From NCBI GenBank assembly GCA_038244055.1, contig JBBRTW010000386.1:1-7237 (forward strand): 7,237 nucleotides of DNA, read 5' to 3'. Under the pieces are notes generated by a model. It was not told where the DNA came from, made no database searches, and saw only the letters and a list, made by a program, of their open reading frames with translations. The stretch is from DASPKW01 sp038244055. GTDB lineage: Bacteria > Planctomycetota > Phycisphaerae > Tepidisphaerales > Tepidisphaeraceae. The position numbers and the translations under genes are program-made. Of this stretch, positions 1-5,983 are shown piece after piece (the stretch's first letter is position 1; every line of letters begins with the position of its first letter).

Positions 1-511
1 CGTTGATCGCCACCCGACCCCCTTCGTAGGCGCGGATGGCGTAGAGCATGCGCTTGCCCGAAGCGCACGCCAGCAGCGGACCGGTTCCTGGGACATTCGG
101 GCCGCTCGACAGGGCCGCCCCCAGGCGCTTCCACGCTCCATTTTCCAGGAAAATCGCGGCCTCGCCCTGGAGATGAGCCAGGCCCACGGCTCGCGAGTAG
201 ATCGCCCCCAGGTCGCGCCAGTCGCCGCCGGGGATGGCCTGGGCGCGGATAACCGTGCGGACTTCGGGCTTGTTCGGCTCGGTGTAGGTGGGATCGTTGA
301 ACGGCTCGACCGAGGCGATCCAGAAACGATCGGAGGTTCCATCGGCGAAGAGATCGACTTTGCGGGCGGGCGCGGGCGCTGGCGGTTTAGTGGCGGCGGG
401 CTGGGTTTGAGACTGGGTGGCGGGCGGAGCCTCCGCGCCGGAGAGAGTGAGCGCTGCAGCGCCCAGAAGGGTGGCGAGAAGTGTGTTGAGCGAGAGGCGG
501 TAAATGCGCAT
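1..511 (-). CDS. Secreted protein of unknown function, 3' part missing (runs off the left edge)
   Basis: The ATG at 511-509 opens a minus-strand frame that stays open to the window edge, so about 170 residues are visible and the C-terminus is missing. The N-terminus (MRIYRLSLNTLLATLLGAAA) is a classical Sec-type signal: basic start, hydrophobic core, small residues around 20-30. A Pro/Ala/Thr/Gln-rich linker follows (about residues 31-55), then a globular part that includes a DLFADGTSDRFWIASVEP stretch and a WRDLGAIYSRAVGLAHLQG segment. I do not recognise the family. The alternation of short strands and Trp/Gly-rich turns could suit a beta-rich or propeller-like extracytoplasmic domain, but that is inference. 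Its start lies only 21 bp after the stop of the lipoprotein gene, so the two are probably co-transcribed. No strong Shine-Dalgarno sequence is seen. Confidence is high that this is a gene, low on function. Confidence 0.75.
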   Translation of the reverse strand, partial: MRIYRLSLNTLLATLLGAAALTLSGAEAPPATQSQTQPAATKPPAPAPARKVDLFADGTSDRFWIASVEPFNDPTYTEPNKPEVRTVIRAQAIPGGDWRDLGAIYSRAVGLAHLQGEAAIFLENGAWKRLGAALSSGPNVPGTGPLLACASGKRMLYAIRAYEGGRVAIN

Positions 512-532
512 GTTGGTTGGCCCACCCGAAGT

Positions 533-1402
533 CTAACGGATTTCGATTCGTTTCTCGACACCGGGGTCTTCGGGAAGAACGAATGTGGAGTCGTTGGGGA
601 ATGTCGTCGGCCCTTTTTTGTTCTTTTCCTTAACCGTGGTGAGGTGGAAGGAGAGCTGGCTCTTGTTGGCCGGGAAGAACAGGTCGTAGCGCGTGGCCAT
701 CTGGGCATCCATCCCTTCGATCGCCTTATGCTCGGTCAGGTAGGCGCGGAGGACGATTCGCCCATCTTCATCAAAAAGCAGGATCAGCCGAGGCTTCTTC
801 GTTTCCACATCGTACCAGACCTCTTTGACGGCCGCCCATCGCGCGGGTTTGGCAACCGGCATGCTCCAGACCATCATGTACGCCCGGGCATCGCGGTTGA
901 AGCGCATCATGGGAACCGGGGCTCTCATGAAATCGGTGTCGATCTCATGAACGCCCAGCACCTCCACCAGCAGGTCGGGGCGGATGGGTATCTGGGCCAT
1001 GCTCGTGGAACTGATGGCCGCATCGCGCCGGCCCCACCACTGGGCGCTGACTTCCTTGGGATATCCCGTGAACCAGAAGAACTGCTCGTTGCTTCCCACT
1101 TCGAAGAAATCGATCACCCCGCCGGCTTTCAAGAGCAGATCGCCGGGCTTGCGAAACTGCAGACTCCCCGAGCCGGAGAAGGAATGGGAATGTCCCTTGT
1201 CATCGTAGATGAGCGCTTCGAAATCGTGGCGGGCCCAGATCGTGTGGATTTTGGCGTTGTTCGCGTTGATCTCCCGCACGACATCGAGCATGGGGAGCGT
1301 CGGCCCGGTCCAGGGTGGCAACGCCTGCTGGCGGGGCGGGCAGCCCGTCAGGACCATCAGGCCGATCAGGGCGGGAAAGAGAATGCGAAGGAGAGATTTC
1401 AT
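533..1402 (-). CDS. Outer-membrane-type lipoprotein, LolA/LolB-like fold
   Basis: This 289-aa protein begins MKSLLRILFPALIGLMVLTG followed by Cys21. Residues 18-21 (LTGC) form a lipobox, so it should be a type II-processed, lipid-anchored envelope protein. The frame is open 37 codons further upstream, but that extension translates a short tandem repeat into a Lys/Arg-rich stretch and would bury the signal peptide, so I chose the internal Met. The mature part reads like LolA/LolB and DUF4292-type proteins: an 'INANNAKIHTIWARHDFEA' opening, then a strand pair ending in 'LQFRKPGDLLLKAGG', then 'FEVGSNEQFFWFTGYP', consistent with an unclosed beta-barrel that binds lipid acyl chains. The family resemblance is from memory of sequence patterns and is moderate. 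The gene follows the CxxC protein gene by 136 bp and precedes the secreted protein gene by 21 bp. A role in lipoprotein or lipid handling at the envelope is plausible but not shown. Confidence 0.82.
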   Translation of the reverse strand: MKSLLRILFPALIGLMVLTGCPPRQQALPPWTGPTLPMLDVVREINANNAKIHTIWARHDFEALIYDDKGHSHSFSGSGSLQFRKPGDLLLKAGGVIDFFEVGSNEQFFWFTGYPKEVSAQWWGRRDAAISSTSMAQIPIRPDLLVEVLGVHEIDTDFMRAPVPMMRFNRDARAYMMVWSMPVAKPARWAAVKEVWYDVETKKPRLILLFDEDGRIVLRAYLTEHKAIEGMDAQMATRYDLFFPANKSQLSFHLTTVKEKNKKGPTTFPNDSTFVLPEDPGVEKRIEIR

Positions 1403-1498
1403 ATCGGTGCTTGGATGGGTTGCGGGCATTTTAGTTGAGGAAGGGGTGGATCGCAGCCTGAAGTCCAAATCGGCAGCAACGCGGGCGTTGCGTTTCTT

Positions 1499-1533
1499 CT
1501 TCTCGCTTCTCACTTCTCGCTTCTAACTTCTAC
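1499..1533 (-). repeat. Heptamer tandem array, five units of NNAGAAG (minus strand)
   Basis: Five consecutive 7-nt units are in exact register. On the plus strand they read CTTCTCG, CTTCTCA, CTTCTCG, CTTCTAA and CTTCTAC. The first five bases are fixed and the last two vary. The array lies between the stop of the CxxC protein gene (1539) and the start of the lipoprotein gene (1402). If transcribed, it would be in the 5' region of the lipoprotein message as a purine-rich GAGAAG-type stretch. Heptanucleotide short tandem repeats of this sort are known from other bacteria, notably cyanobacterial STRR elements. Confidence 0.85.
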
Positions 1534-1538
1534 TCCCC

Positions 1539-2069
1539 TCACAGTTCCTCATTGAGAATCTCACCGAGCTGCGTGCTGACATCCTGAATCTGCTGCTCAT
1601 TAAGCTTCGGATTGACCAAATCCATCAACTCCTCCTTGCCGCGAAAGCGCACGGTCCAGATTTCCGCGCCTTCCTCCACCCGGCTGCGCTCGTAAACGAT
1701 CAGGCGCTTGCGCATCAGGATCAGGCCCAGGACGAAACGGAAGCTGAGCTTGGGGGCTTCGGTGGCATGGGCCAGGCGCTCGAAGAGATCGCAGAGGACC
1801 TGGTCATCCACGAAGATTTTCTTCTTCTGTTCCACGCGCGGCATGGTGGTGCGCCAGTACCCGATCAGGTCCGCCCGCTCGAAAGAGGGCCAGCAGGGAA
1901 CGCAGAGATCCAGGCGCTCGAAACCGATATCCGTCTCGCGCAGGGCGGCCATCAGCGGTTGCCCGGGTTCGATCGCCGAATTGCAGACAATACACTGGCC
2001 GCGGGCGCGGGCGACCTCGTAGGGGGAAGTCGATGTGCTGGTCGGTTTGGTCGGCGCGGATTCGGCCAT
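1539..2069 (-). CDS. Conserved-looking protein with two CxxC pairs (putative zinc-binding N-terminus)
   Basis: This 176-aa protein has no signal peptide and is probably cytoplasmic. After a low-complexity Thr/Ser/Pro leader (residues 4-16), it has CIVC at 26-29 and CVPC at 56-59, spaced 26 residues apart, as expected for a four-cysteine zinc knuckle or treble-clef-like module. The rest is mainly alpha-helical: an acidic and basic middle (about 75-105), a 'FRFVLGLILMRKRLIVYE' segment that could be a packed core helix/strand, and a C-terminal helical tail (about 145-176) ending NEEL. The start is well supported by GGAGG at 2079-2075, 5 nt before the ATG. I do not recognise a named family. The gene leads the three-gene minus-strand group with the LolA-like lipoprotein and the secreted protein, which suggests, but does not prove, a shared envelope-related role. 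Confidence 0.85.
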   Translation of the reverse strand: MAESAPTKPTSTSTSPYEVARARGQCIVCNSAIEPGQPLMAALRETDIGFERLDLCVPCWPSFERADLIGYWRTTMPRVEQKKKIFVDDQVLCDLFERLAHATEAPKLSFRFVLGLILMRKRLIVYERSRVEEGAEIWTVRFRGKEELMDLVNPKLNEQQIQDVSTQLGEILNEEL

Positions 2070-2074
2070 TGGAA

Positions 2075-2079
2075 CCTCC
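2075..2079 (-). promoter_or_regulatory. Shine-Dalgarno GGAGG for the CxxC protein
   Basis: The minus strand reads GGAGG followed by 5 nt and then ATG at 2069. It is one of only two clear ribosome binding sites seen in the window (the other precedes the ankyrin gene), and it fixes the start of the CxxC protein. Confidence 0.7.
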
Positions 2080-2148
2080 GTGTGTGGCTGGGATTCTCCT
2101 GTCGATAGGATTAACCGGGGAGGGAGAGTTTGTCACGGGTGGGGGGTT

Positions 2149-2279
2149 GAATGGCGAATTCCGAATTCAGAATGACGAATCAAGAAAACAATGACGAATG
2201 ACGAAACGGGGTATTCGCCATTCGGAATTTGTCATTTCCACTCCTTGATTCGCCATTCTCCATTCGTCATTCTGAATTG
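2149..2279. repeat. 131-bp block tiled with GAATNNN heptamers in two opposed orientations
   Basis: From 2149 the plus strand reads GAATGGC, GAATTCC, GAATTCA, GAATGAC, GAATCAA (2149-2183). After a 5-nt slip it reads CAATGAC, GAATGAC, GAAACGG (2189-2209). From 2210 to 2279 ten further 7-nt units are in exact register but in the reverse orientation (NNNATTC type: GGTATTC, GCCATTC, GGAATTT, GTCATTT, CCACTCC, TTGATTC, GCCATTC, TCCATTC, GTCATTC, TGAATTG). The two halves can therefore pair: 2164-2180 and 2262-2278 are perfect 17-nt inverted repeats, and 2157-2166 pairs with 2220-2229. The block fills the gap between the FAD-oxidoreductase stop (2300) and the upstream region of the CxxC protein gene (start 2069). 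It is too regular to be chance and has no open frame of its own. Confidence 0.9.
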
Positions 2280-2299
2280 CACCCTCTTGATTGGCCACT

Positions 2300-3958
2300 T
2301 TATTTGATCCAGTCCAAAACCTGCTTATCGACCAGCAGCTTCTCCTTGAGCGCGGCGTAGTCTACTTTCTGCACCGCTTTCTCCCCCTCGATCGCCAGCA
2401 CCGCCGCCGTCCCAGCGCTTTGGCCGAGGATCATGAACACAGGCTCCATCCGGATCGAGCCGTAGGACATATGCGTGGAAGAAAGACAAACGGGCACAAG
2501 CAGATTCTCGCACTCGGCGGGCCTGGGCGTGATCGAGCGGTAGGCCACCGGATACGGCTTGGGGCAGGGGACTTCGACATTGCCTTCGTTCTTGACCACC
2601 GGCTTTCCCTTGGACTCGATGACAATCCGCTGGCAGTGGTGGGAATCCATGCCGTAGCTCGCCAGGCCGATGGAATCCTCGGCGACAATTTTCGAGCGGC
2701 AGTTGTGCTCGGTCATGACATAGCCGGAAACCATCCGCCGGGCTTCGCGCACATAGAGCTGGTGGGGCCAGTGGCCGGTGGTGACGAACTGATCGCCCGC
2801 CAGGCCAAACTTCCCGACCTTTTCCCGCAGCACCTCGGGAACGGCAGGATCATTGGCCATGAAGTACATCAGGCCCTGCTGATAGGAGACGTGATCCGCA
2901 AAAACCTTATCGCGAAGTTCGTAGAGATCGTGGAGGGAGATGTTGGAGGGTTGGGTGGGCTTGGAGACCTCGGAAGTTGCGCCGGGCTCATACTGGCCAT
3001 CGGACCACTTGTAGTTGCCGCCAATGAGATCGGTCGAGAAACCGCCGGCGTTGTTGCAGTCGCCATTCTGTAGCTGGAACGGCCCATCGGCATAGGAGAA
3101 GGACCATTTGAGTTCGGGCTTCTTGAGGAGATAGCGGAGCAGCAGCGCGTAGTGGGAGGGCTCGTAGTTGACCGGTTTGGGGAAGGGGACTTTGTCGGCC
3201 TTGTTGGAGAGGTACATGCGGAAGTTGTAGGCCTGGATTTTGCGATCGCCCTGCCCGGCCGTGCCCGGATTCTTCTCGTCGGAGATGCCCCACAAAAGTC
3301 CCGAGGCGGGATCGCCTTCTTTGACGTACGGATCGACATCGTAATTGAAATTGTGCCCCTTCATGAAGCGGACGCCATTGATGGTTTCCTCATAGGTGGC
3401 CGCCGACTCCCGGCCGACATGGTAGGAGACCCCGGCGGTGGCCAGTAAATCCCCTTCGTAAGTGGAGTCGACGAACATTTTGGCCGTGACGGTATTGCCA
3501 TTCTCAAAGTTCAGTTGGGTGATCCGCGCTCCGGTCTTTTCGATGCCCGATAAACGATGATCGAAGTAAATGGTGACATGGGCCGCCTTCAACATTGTCA
3601 GAAAAAGGGTCTCCGCCTCGGCCGGCTTGAACCCCGCGATCTTGCCGGCCTTGCCGTAAAACTCCTTGGCGATCCCGCCAATCGATTCGGCCTTGCCGAT
3701 ATCGGTGGCCGACAGCCCGCCCGAAGTCAGCCCGCCGACGAACTTGTTGAACGAGAAGAGCGCGGCTTTCTTCCCCATCCGGCTGGCCTGGATCGCGGCC
3801 GTCACACCGGCGGGCGTGCCGCCGTAGACCGCGACATCCACCTGGATTTTCTCGGCGGGATTGGCCCTGGGCACCGGGTAGTAATAACGCGGCGCGGCAT
3901 CCTGGGCGAAAGCGGCCGTGGAAAGCGAGGCGGCGAGGAGGGAGATGAGAATTTTCAT
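2300..3958 (-). CDS. Exported FAD-dependent oxidoreductase (FAD_oxidored, PF12831-type)
   Basis: This 552-aa protein has a Sec-type signal peptide (MKILISLLAASLSTAAFA, likely cut before Gln19). It is followed by a Rossmann dinucleotide-binding unit at residues 41-68 (VDVAVYGGTPAGVTAAIQAS), in which GGTPAG replaces the textbook GxGxxG as is usual in this family. The second family hallmark, VGGLTSGGL, is at 74-82. The C-terminal FAD-contacting segment (about 481-523: ECENLLVPVCLSSTHMSYGS, then MEPVFMILGQSAGTAA) is also typical. Length is in the usual range, so the gene looks intact. Members are common in Planctomycetota, Verrucomicrobiota and Acidobacteriota; most have no proven substrate, and annotation is limited to flavin-dependent oxidation. 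It lies 85 bp downstream of the aldo/keto reductase gene in the same direction, which fits a shared carbohydrate-oxidation role (inference). There is no twin-arginine motif in the signal, and no clear Shine-Dalgarno sequence. Confidence 0.93.
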   Translation of the reverse strand: MKILISLLAASLSTAAFAQDAAPRYYYPVPRANPAEKIQVDVAVYGGTPAGVTAAIQASRMGKKAALFSFNKFVGGLTSGGLSATDIGKAESIGGIAKEFYGKAGKIAGFKPAEAETLFLTMLKAAHVTIYFDHRLSGIEKTGARITQLNFENGNTVTAKMFVDSTYEGDLLATAGVSYHVGRESAATYEETINGVRFMKGHNFNYDVDPYVKEGDPASGLLWGISDEKNPGTAGQGDRKIQAYNFRMYLSNKADKVPFPKPVNYEPSHYALLLRYLLKKPELKWSFSYADGPFQLQNGDCNNAGGFSTDLIGGNYKWSDGQYEPGATSEVSKPTQPSNISLHDLYELRDKVFADHVSYQQGLMYFMANDPAVPEVLREKVGKFGLAGDQFVTTGHWPHQLYVREARRMVSGYVMTEHNCRSKIVAEDSIGLASYGMDSHHCQRIVIESKGKPVVKNEGNVEVPCPKPYPVAYRSITPRPAECENLLVPVCLSSTHMSYGSIRMEPVFMILGQSAGTAAVLAIEGEKAVQKVDYAALKEKLLVDKQVLDWIK

Positions 3959-3991
3959 GAGTTAATCTCGAAGAAGAACGAATGGTTCGCA

Positions 3992-4021
3992 GTGCCACGG
4001 CGCCCAGAACGGGCGCGGCAC
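3992..4021 (-). terminator. Strong intergenic hairpin between the reductase and the FAD oxidoreductase genes
   Basis: Arms GTGCC (3992-3996) and GGCAC (4017-4021) enclose arms GCGCCC (4000-4005) and GGGCGC (4011-4016), with a 3-nt bulge and a 5-nt loop. That gives 11 paired bases, mostly G-C. It starts 22 bp after the reductase stop. No U-run follows on the minus strand, so it is not a textbook intrinsic terminator. It could instead stabilise the upstream message or attenuate read-through into the FAD oxidoreductase gene. Confidence 0.5.
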
Positions 4022-4043
4022 CCAATAACGTGCAATTGATTCG

Positions 4044-5057
4044 CTAAATCTTACCCGTTAGCTCCGCCGATGTCCGGTCAAACGCCGCGCGAATCTCCGC
4101 CAGTTCCTGGGCCGACAACGTAAAGTTCATCGCCCCCGCGTTGTGTCTGGCCTGCTCGGCATTGCGTGCCCCGACCAGCGCCCCGGTGATGCCGGGCTGG
4201 CTGAAGGTCCAGTTGATGATCAACTGGGCGAAACTGGCCTTGTGCTGGTCGGCGATGGGCTTGACCCTGGCCAGCGCATCCAGCACTTTCTGCCGATTCT
4301 CCTTGGTGAAATATTTATGTGAAGAGCGGTGATCATCGGGCGGGAAGACGCGATCGGCGGGGACTTTTCCGGTGAGCAGCCCGCGCTCCATGGGGCTGTA
4401 GCAGAGCGTTCCCACGCCATGGGCTTGGCACCAGGGAAGCACCTCCTTCTCGATCTGCCGCGTGATAATCGAATAAGGCGGCTGATTGCTGGCCAGCGGC
4501 GCGACCCGGGCCGCCCGCGTCAGCCATGCGACATCGTAATTGGAGACGCCAATCGCCCGGATCTTCCCCTGCTCCTTGAGCTTCAGCATCGCCTGCATCG
4601 ACTCCTCCACGCGCATCGTCAAATCAGGCCAGTGGATCTGGTAGAGATCGATGTAGTCCGTCTTCAGCCGTTTGAGCGACTGCTCGCATTCATAAAGAAT
4701 CGAACTCGGCCAGGAATTGCGGCGGATGACGACGTCCTTGCCACTGCGATCCTGTTGCGGCCACGGGTCCGACCCTTCATCCTCCGGGCCATCCCAGCGC
4801 ATGCCGCACTTGGTGGCAATAATCACTTTTCCCCGAGGCCTGCCGGCGATCGCTTTAGCCACCAGTTCCTCCGAGTACCCCATCCCGTAGATGGCCGCCG
4901 TATCGATCGTATCCACACCGGCATCGAGAGAAGCCTGGATGGCCGCGATGGCATCCGCCTCATCCTGCCCGCCCCACATCCAGCCACCGATGGCCCAGGC
5001 CCCGAAGATCACCGGCGAGACATACACATCCGACTTGCCAAGTTGACGGGAATTCAT
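4044..5057 (-). CDS. Aldo/keto reductase, AKR11/IolS-like
   Basis: This 337-aa cytoplasmic NAD(P)H-dependent oxidoreductase should form a (beta/alpha)8 barrel. The catalytic tetrad is complete: Asp52 (in TIDTA), Tyr57 (IYGMGYSEE), Lys83 (IIATK) and His142 (DLYQIHWPD). Cofactor-site signatures are GVSNY at 170-174, SNQPPYS around 190-196, and LVGAR with Gln302 and Asn306 (294-306). The opening MNSRQLGKSDVYVSPVIFG is the standard start of this family. The open frame extends 48 codons further upstream, but that extension does not resemble the family, so the Met at 5057 was chosen. Overall pattern and length match Bacillus IolS-type enzymes, which act on small aldehydes or on sugar- and inositol-derived carbonyls; the real substrate here is unknown. 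The FAD oxidoreductase gene follows it in the same direction. Confidence 0.95.
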   Translation of the reverse strand: MNSRQLGKSDVYVSPVIFGAWAIGGWMWGGQDEADAIAAIQASLDAGVDTIDTAAIYGMGYSEELVAKAIAGRPRGKVIIATKCGMRWDGPEDEGSDPWPQQDRSGKDVVIRRNSWPSSILYECEQSLKRLKTDYIDLYQIHWPDLTMRVEESMQAMLKLKEQGKIRAIGVSNYDVAWLTRAARVAPLASNQPPYSIITRQIEKEVLPWCQAHGVGTLCYSPMERGLLTGKVPADRVFPPDDHRSSHKYFTKENRQKVLDALARVKPIADQHKASFAQLIINWTFSQPGITGALVGARNAEQARHNAGAMNFTLSAQELAEIRAAFDRTSAELTGKI

Positions 5058-5330
5058 GAGGTGAATGTGGGGCGCGGGGCGGTTCTTGTCAATTGGCAAA
5101 GTCCACTTCGTGCGCAAAGCATTCTGGATGGGTGCGGTAAGAGGAACGCCAAGGAGGGACGGCTTTGCGATAGGAAGGCAAAGACCATCGCAAAGAAGCA
5201 AAGGGACAAAGGTGCAAAGAAGAAAGAGGGATGTGGGTTGCAGGCGGCCGCATCTCTCATGCCCACCCTTTCATGCCGTTGGCCCAATGCGATGAATCCA
5301 AGGGGGGGGCTTTCAGTTGCGATCTCGGGG
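5058..5330. other. Gene-free upstream region of the aldo/keto reductase
   Basis: No credible gene is seen. The part next to the reductase start would hold its promoter and 5' leader, but I see no convincing -35/-10 pair. From about 5178 to 5230 the DNA is purine-rich because of the CAAAGNNN array. A run of eight G occurs at 5302-5309. Open frames crossing the region on either strand are Lys/Arg- or Ser/Pro-rich and look like translated repeat DNA. Confidence 0.6.
5191..5222 (+). repeat. Octamer tandem array, four units of CAAAGNNN
   Basis: Four consecutive 8-nt units are in exact register: CAAAGAAG, CAAAGGGA, CAAAGGTG and CAAAGAAG. A degenerate fifth (AAAGAGGG) follows, and a separated CAAAGACC lies at 5179-5186. 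The five-base core is fixed and the last three bases vary, the same design as the two heptamer arrays elsewhere in the window. Confidence 0.8.
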
Positions 5331-5432
5331 CCTTCCATTCTTCTTCGTCTTCTTCCGATCCGATCCGCGCGGCGGTGAGGGGGCGGGTAGCGGTCATTGA
5401 CAAGGGGCGGGGTTGATCTTCACATTGGGCGG
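5331..5432 (+). repeat. Long direct repeat, copy 1 (about 100 bp)
   Basis: A left block at 5331-5375 (45 bp, starting CCTTCCATTCTTCTTCGTCT) and a right block at 5389-5432 (44 bp, starting AGCGGTCATTGACAAGGGGC) are each base-identical to copy 2. They are separated by a divergent 13-bp middle. The copy ends 56 bp before the ankyrin ATG and runs into a perfect 16-bp palindrome (5427-5442). The right block contains a consensus -35 hexamer, TTGACA, at 5397-5402. Confidence 0.92.
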
Positions 5433-5442
5433 CGCGCCGCCC
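5427..5442. repeat. Perfect 16-bp G+C palindrome at the end of repeat copy 1
   Basis: GGGCGGCGCGCCGCCC is self-complementary over its full length. Its first six bases are the end of repeat copy 1; the remaining ten are unique to this side. At copy 2 the corresponding sequence diverges and a different small hairpin (6490-6504) follows. Confidence 0.7.
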
Positions 5443-5488
5443 AAACTACTCACTGAACCATGATGGCGAGATACCAAGGTGAATTCAA

Positions 5489-5983
5489 ATGAGTACCGAG
5501 GAAATCATCAGACTTGTTTATCAAGAGAATTGCGTGAAGATCGCTGATCTTTTATATGGTGGCCTGAATATCAATAGTTCCGACAGCAGCGGACGGACTC
5601 CACTGATGCACGCAATACTTGCAGAACACGCGCACCCAGAATTTGTGAAATGGCTAATCGACCGAGGGGCTGATGTGAACTTACACGACAGCGGACAGCG
5701 GTGGACTTCACTTCATTTCGCAGCTCGCGATCAGCGACTGGATCTTGTTCGACTCCTGATCATTGCCGGCGCCAAGGTAGATGCAGCCGACGCATTTGGA
5801 AACACGCCGCTCGCCCGATGCGTCGCGTTCCCCTCTGTCGATCCGGTGGTCGTCACCGAACTTCTTCGGTCTGGAGCCAATCCACATTGCCGAAATCTTC
5901 GAGGATCAACGCCGATCGACCGTGCGAAGCTCGCCGGGAAAACCGATATTGTGAACATCTTGGAGGACCAGGAATTTGAATAG
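5489..5983 (+). CDS. Ankyrin-repeat protein, 164 aa, possible immunity-type or protein-binding factor
   Basis: This small cytoplasmic protein is made almost entirely of ankyrin repeats. An N-terminal cap helix pair is at about 3-33, full repeats are at 35-67 (GRTPLMHA, then LIDRGADVN), 69-102 (SLHFAARDQRLDLVRLLIIAG) and 104-138 (GNTPLARC, then LLRSGANP), and a short capping repeat is at 139-160 (GSTPIDRAKLAGKTDIVNIL). There is no signal peptide or membrane segment. Ankyrin repeats bind other proteins, and single small ankyrin proteins of this type are found among immunity proteins of polymorphic toxin systems; no toxin gene is visible here, so that role is speculative. AAGGTG ends 7 nt before the ATG and is a usable ribosome binding site. 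It is the only plus-strand gene, its first 100-150 bases are visibly more A+T-rich than the neighbours, and it lies between two long direct repeats, all consistent with acquisition as a cassette. Confidence 0.92.
   Translation: MSTEEIIRLVYQENCVKIADLLYGGLNINSSDSSGRTPLMHAILAEHAHPEFVKWLIDRGADVNLHDSGQRWTSLHFAARDQRLDLVRLLIIAGAKVDAADAFGNTPLARCVAFPSVDPVVVTELLRSGANPHCRNLRGSTPIDRAKLAGKTDIVNILEDQEFE

Noticed and set aside
173..1438. Long plus-strand open frame (421 codons) opposite the lipoprotein and secreted protein genes
   Set aside because: It is antisense to two genes with clear signal peptides, and its composition (Gly/Arg/His/Asp-rich, no domain) is typical of the reverse strand of GC-rich coding DNA.
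1403..1513. N-terminal extension of the lipoprotein to an upstream ATG
   Set aside because: It would place 37 mostly charged, repeat-derived residues before an otherwise perfect lipoprotein signal peptide and lipobox.
2149..2279. CRISPR-like array
   Set aside because: Units are 7 nt with no spacers and reverse orientation midway; there are no cas genes in the window.
5058..5201. 48-codon N-terminal extension of the aldo/keto reductase
   Set aside because: Family members begin at the MNSRQLGKSDV-like motif; the extension has no resemblance to the family.
5302..5309. Phase-variable homopolymer (G8)
   Set aside because: It is not inside a gene or between clear promoter elements, so no switching role can be argued; kept only as part of the 11-mer observation.
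5489..5983. Toxin-antitoxin or polymorphic toxin locus around the ankyrin gene
   Set aside because: No toxin, Rhs/YD repeat or secretion gene is visible within the window; ankyrin repeats alone do not establish an immunity role.
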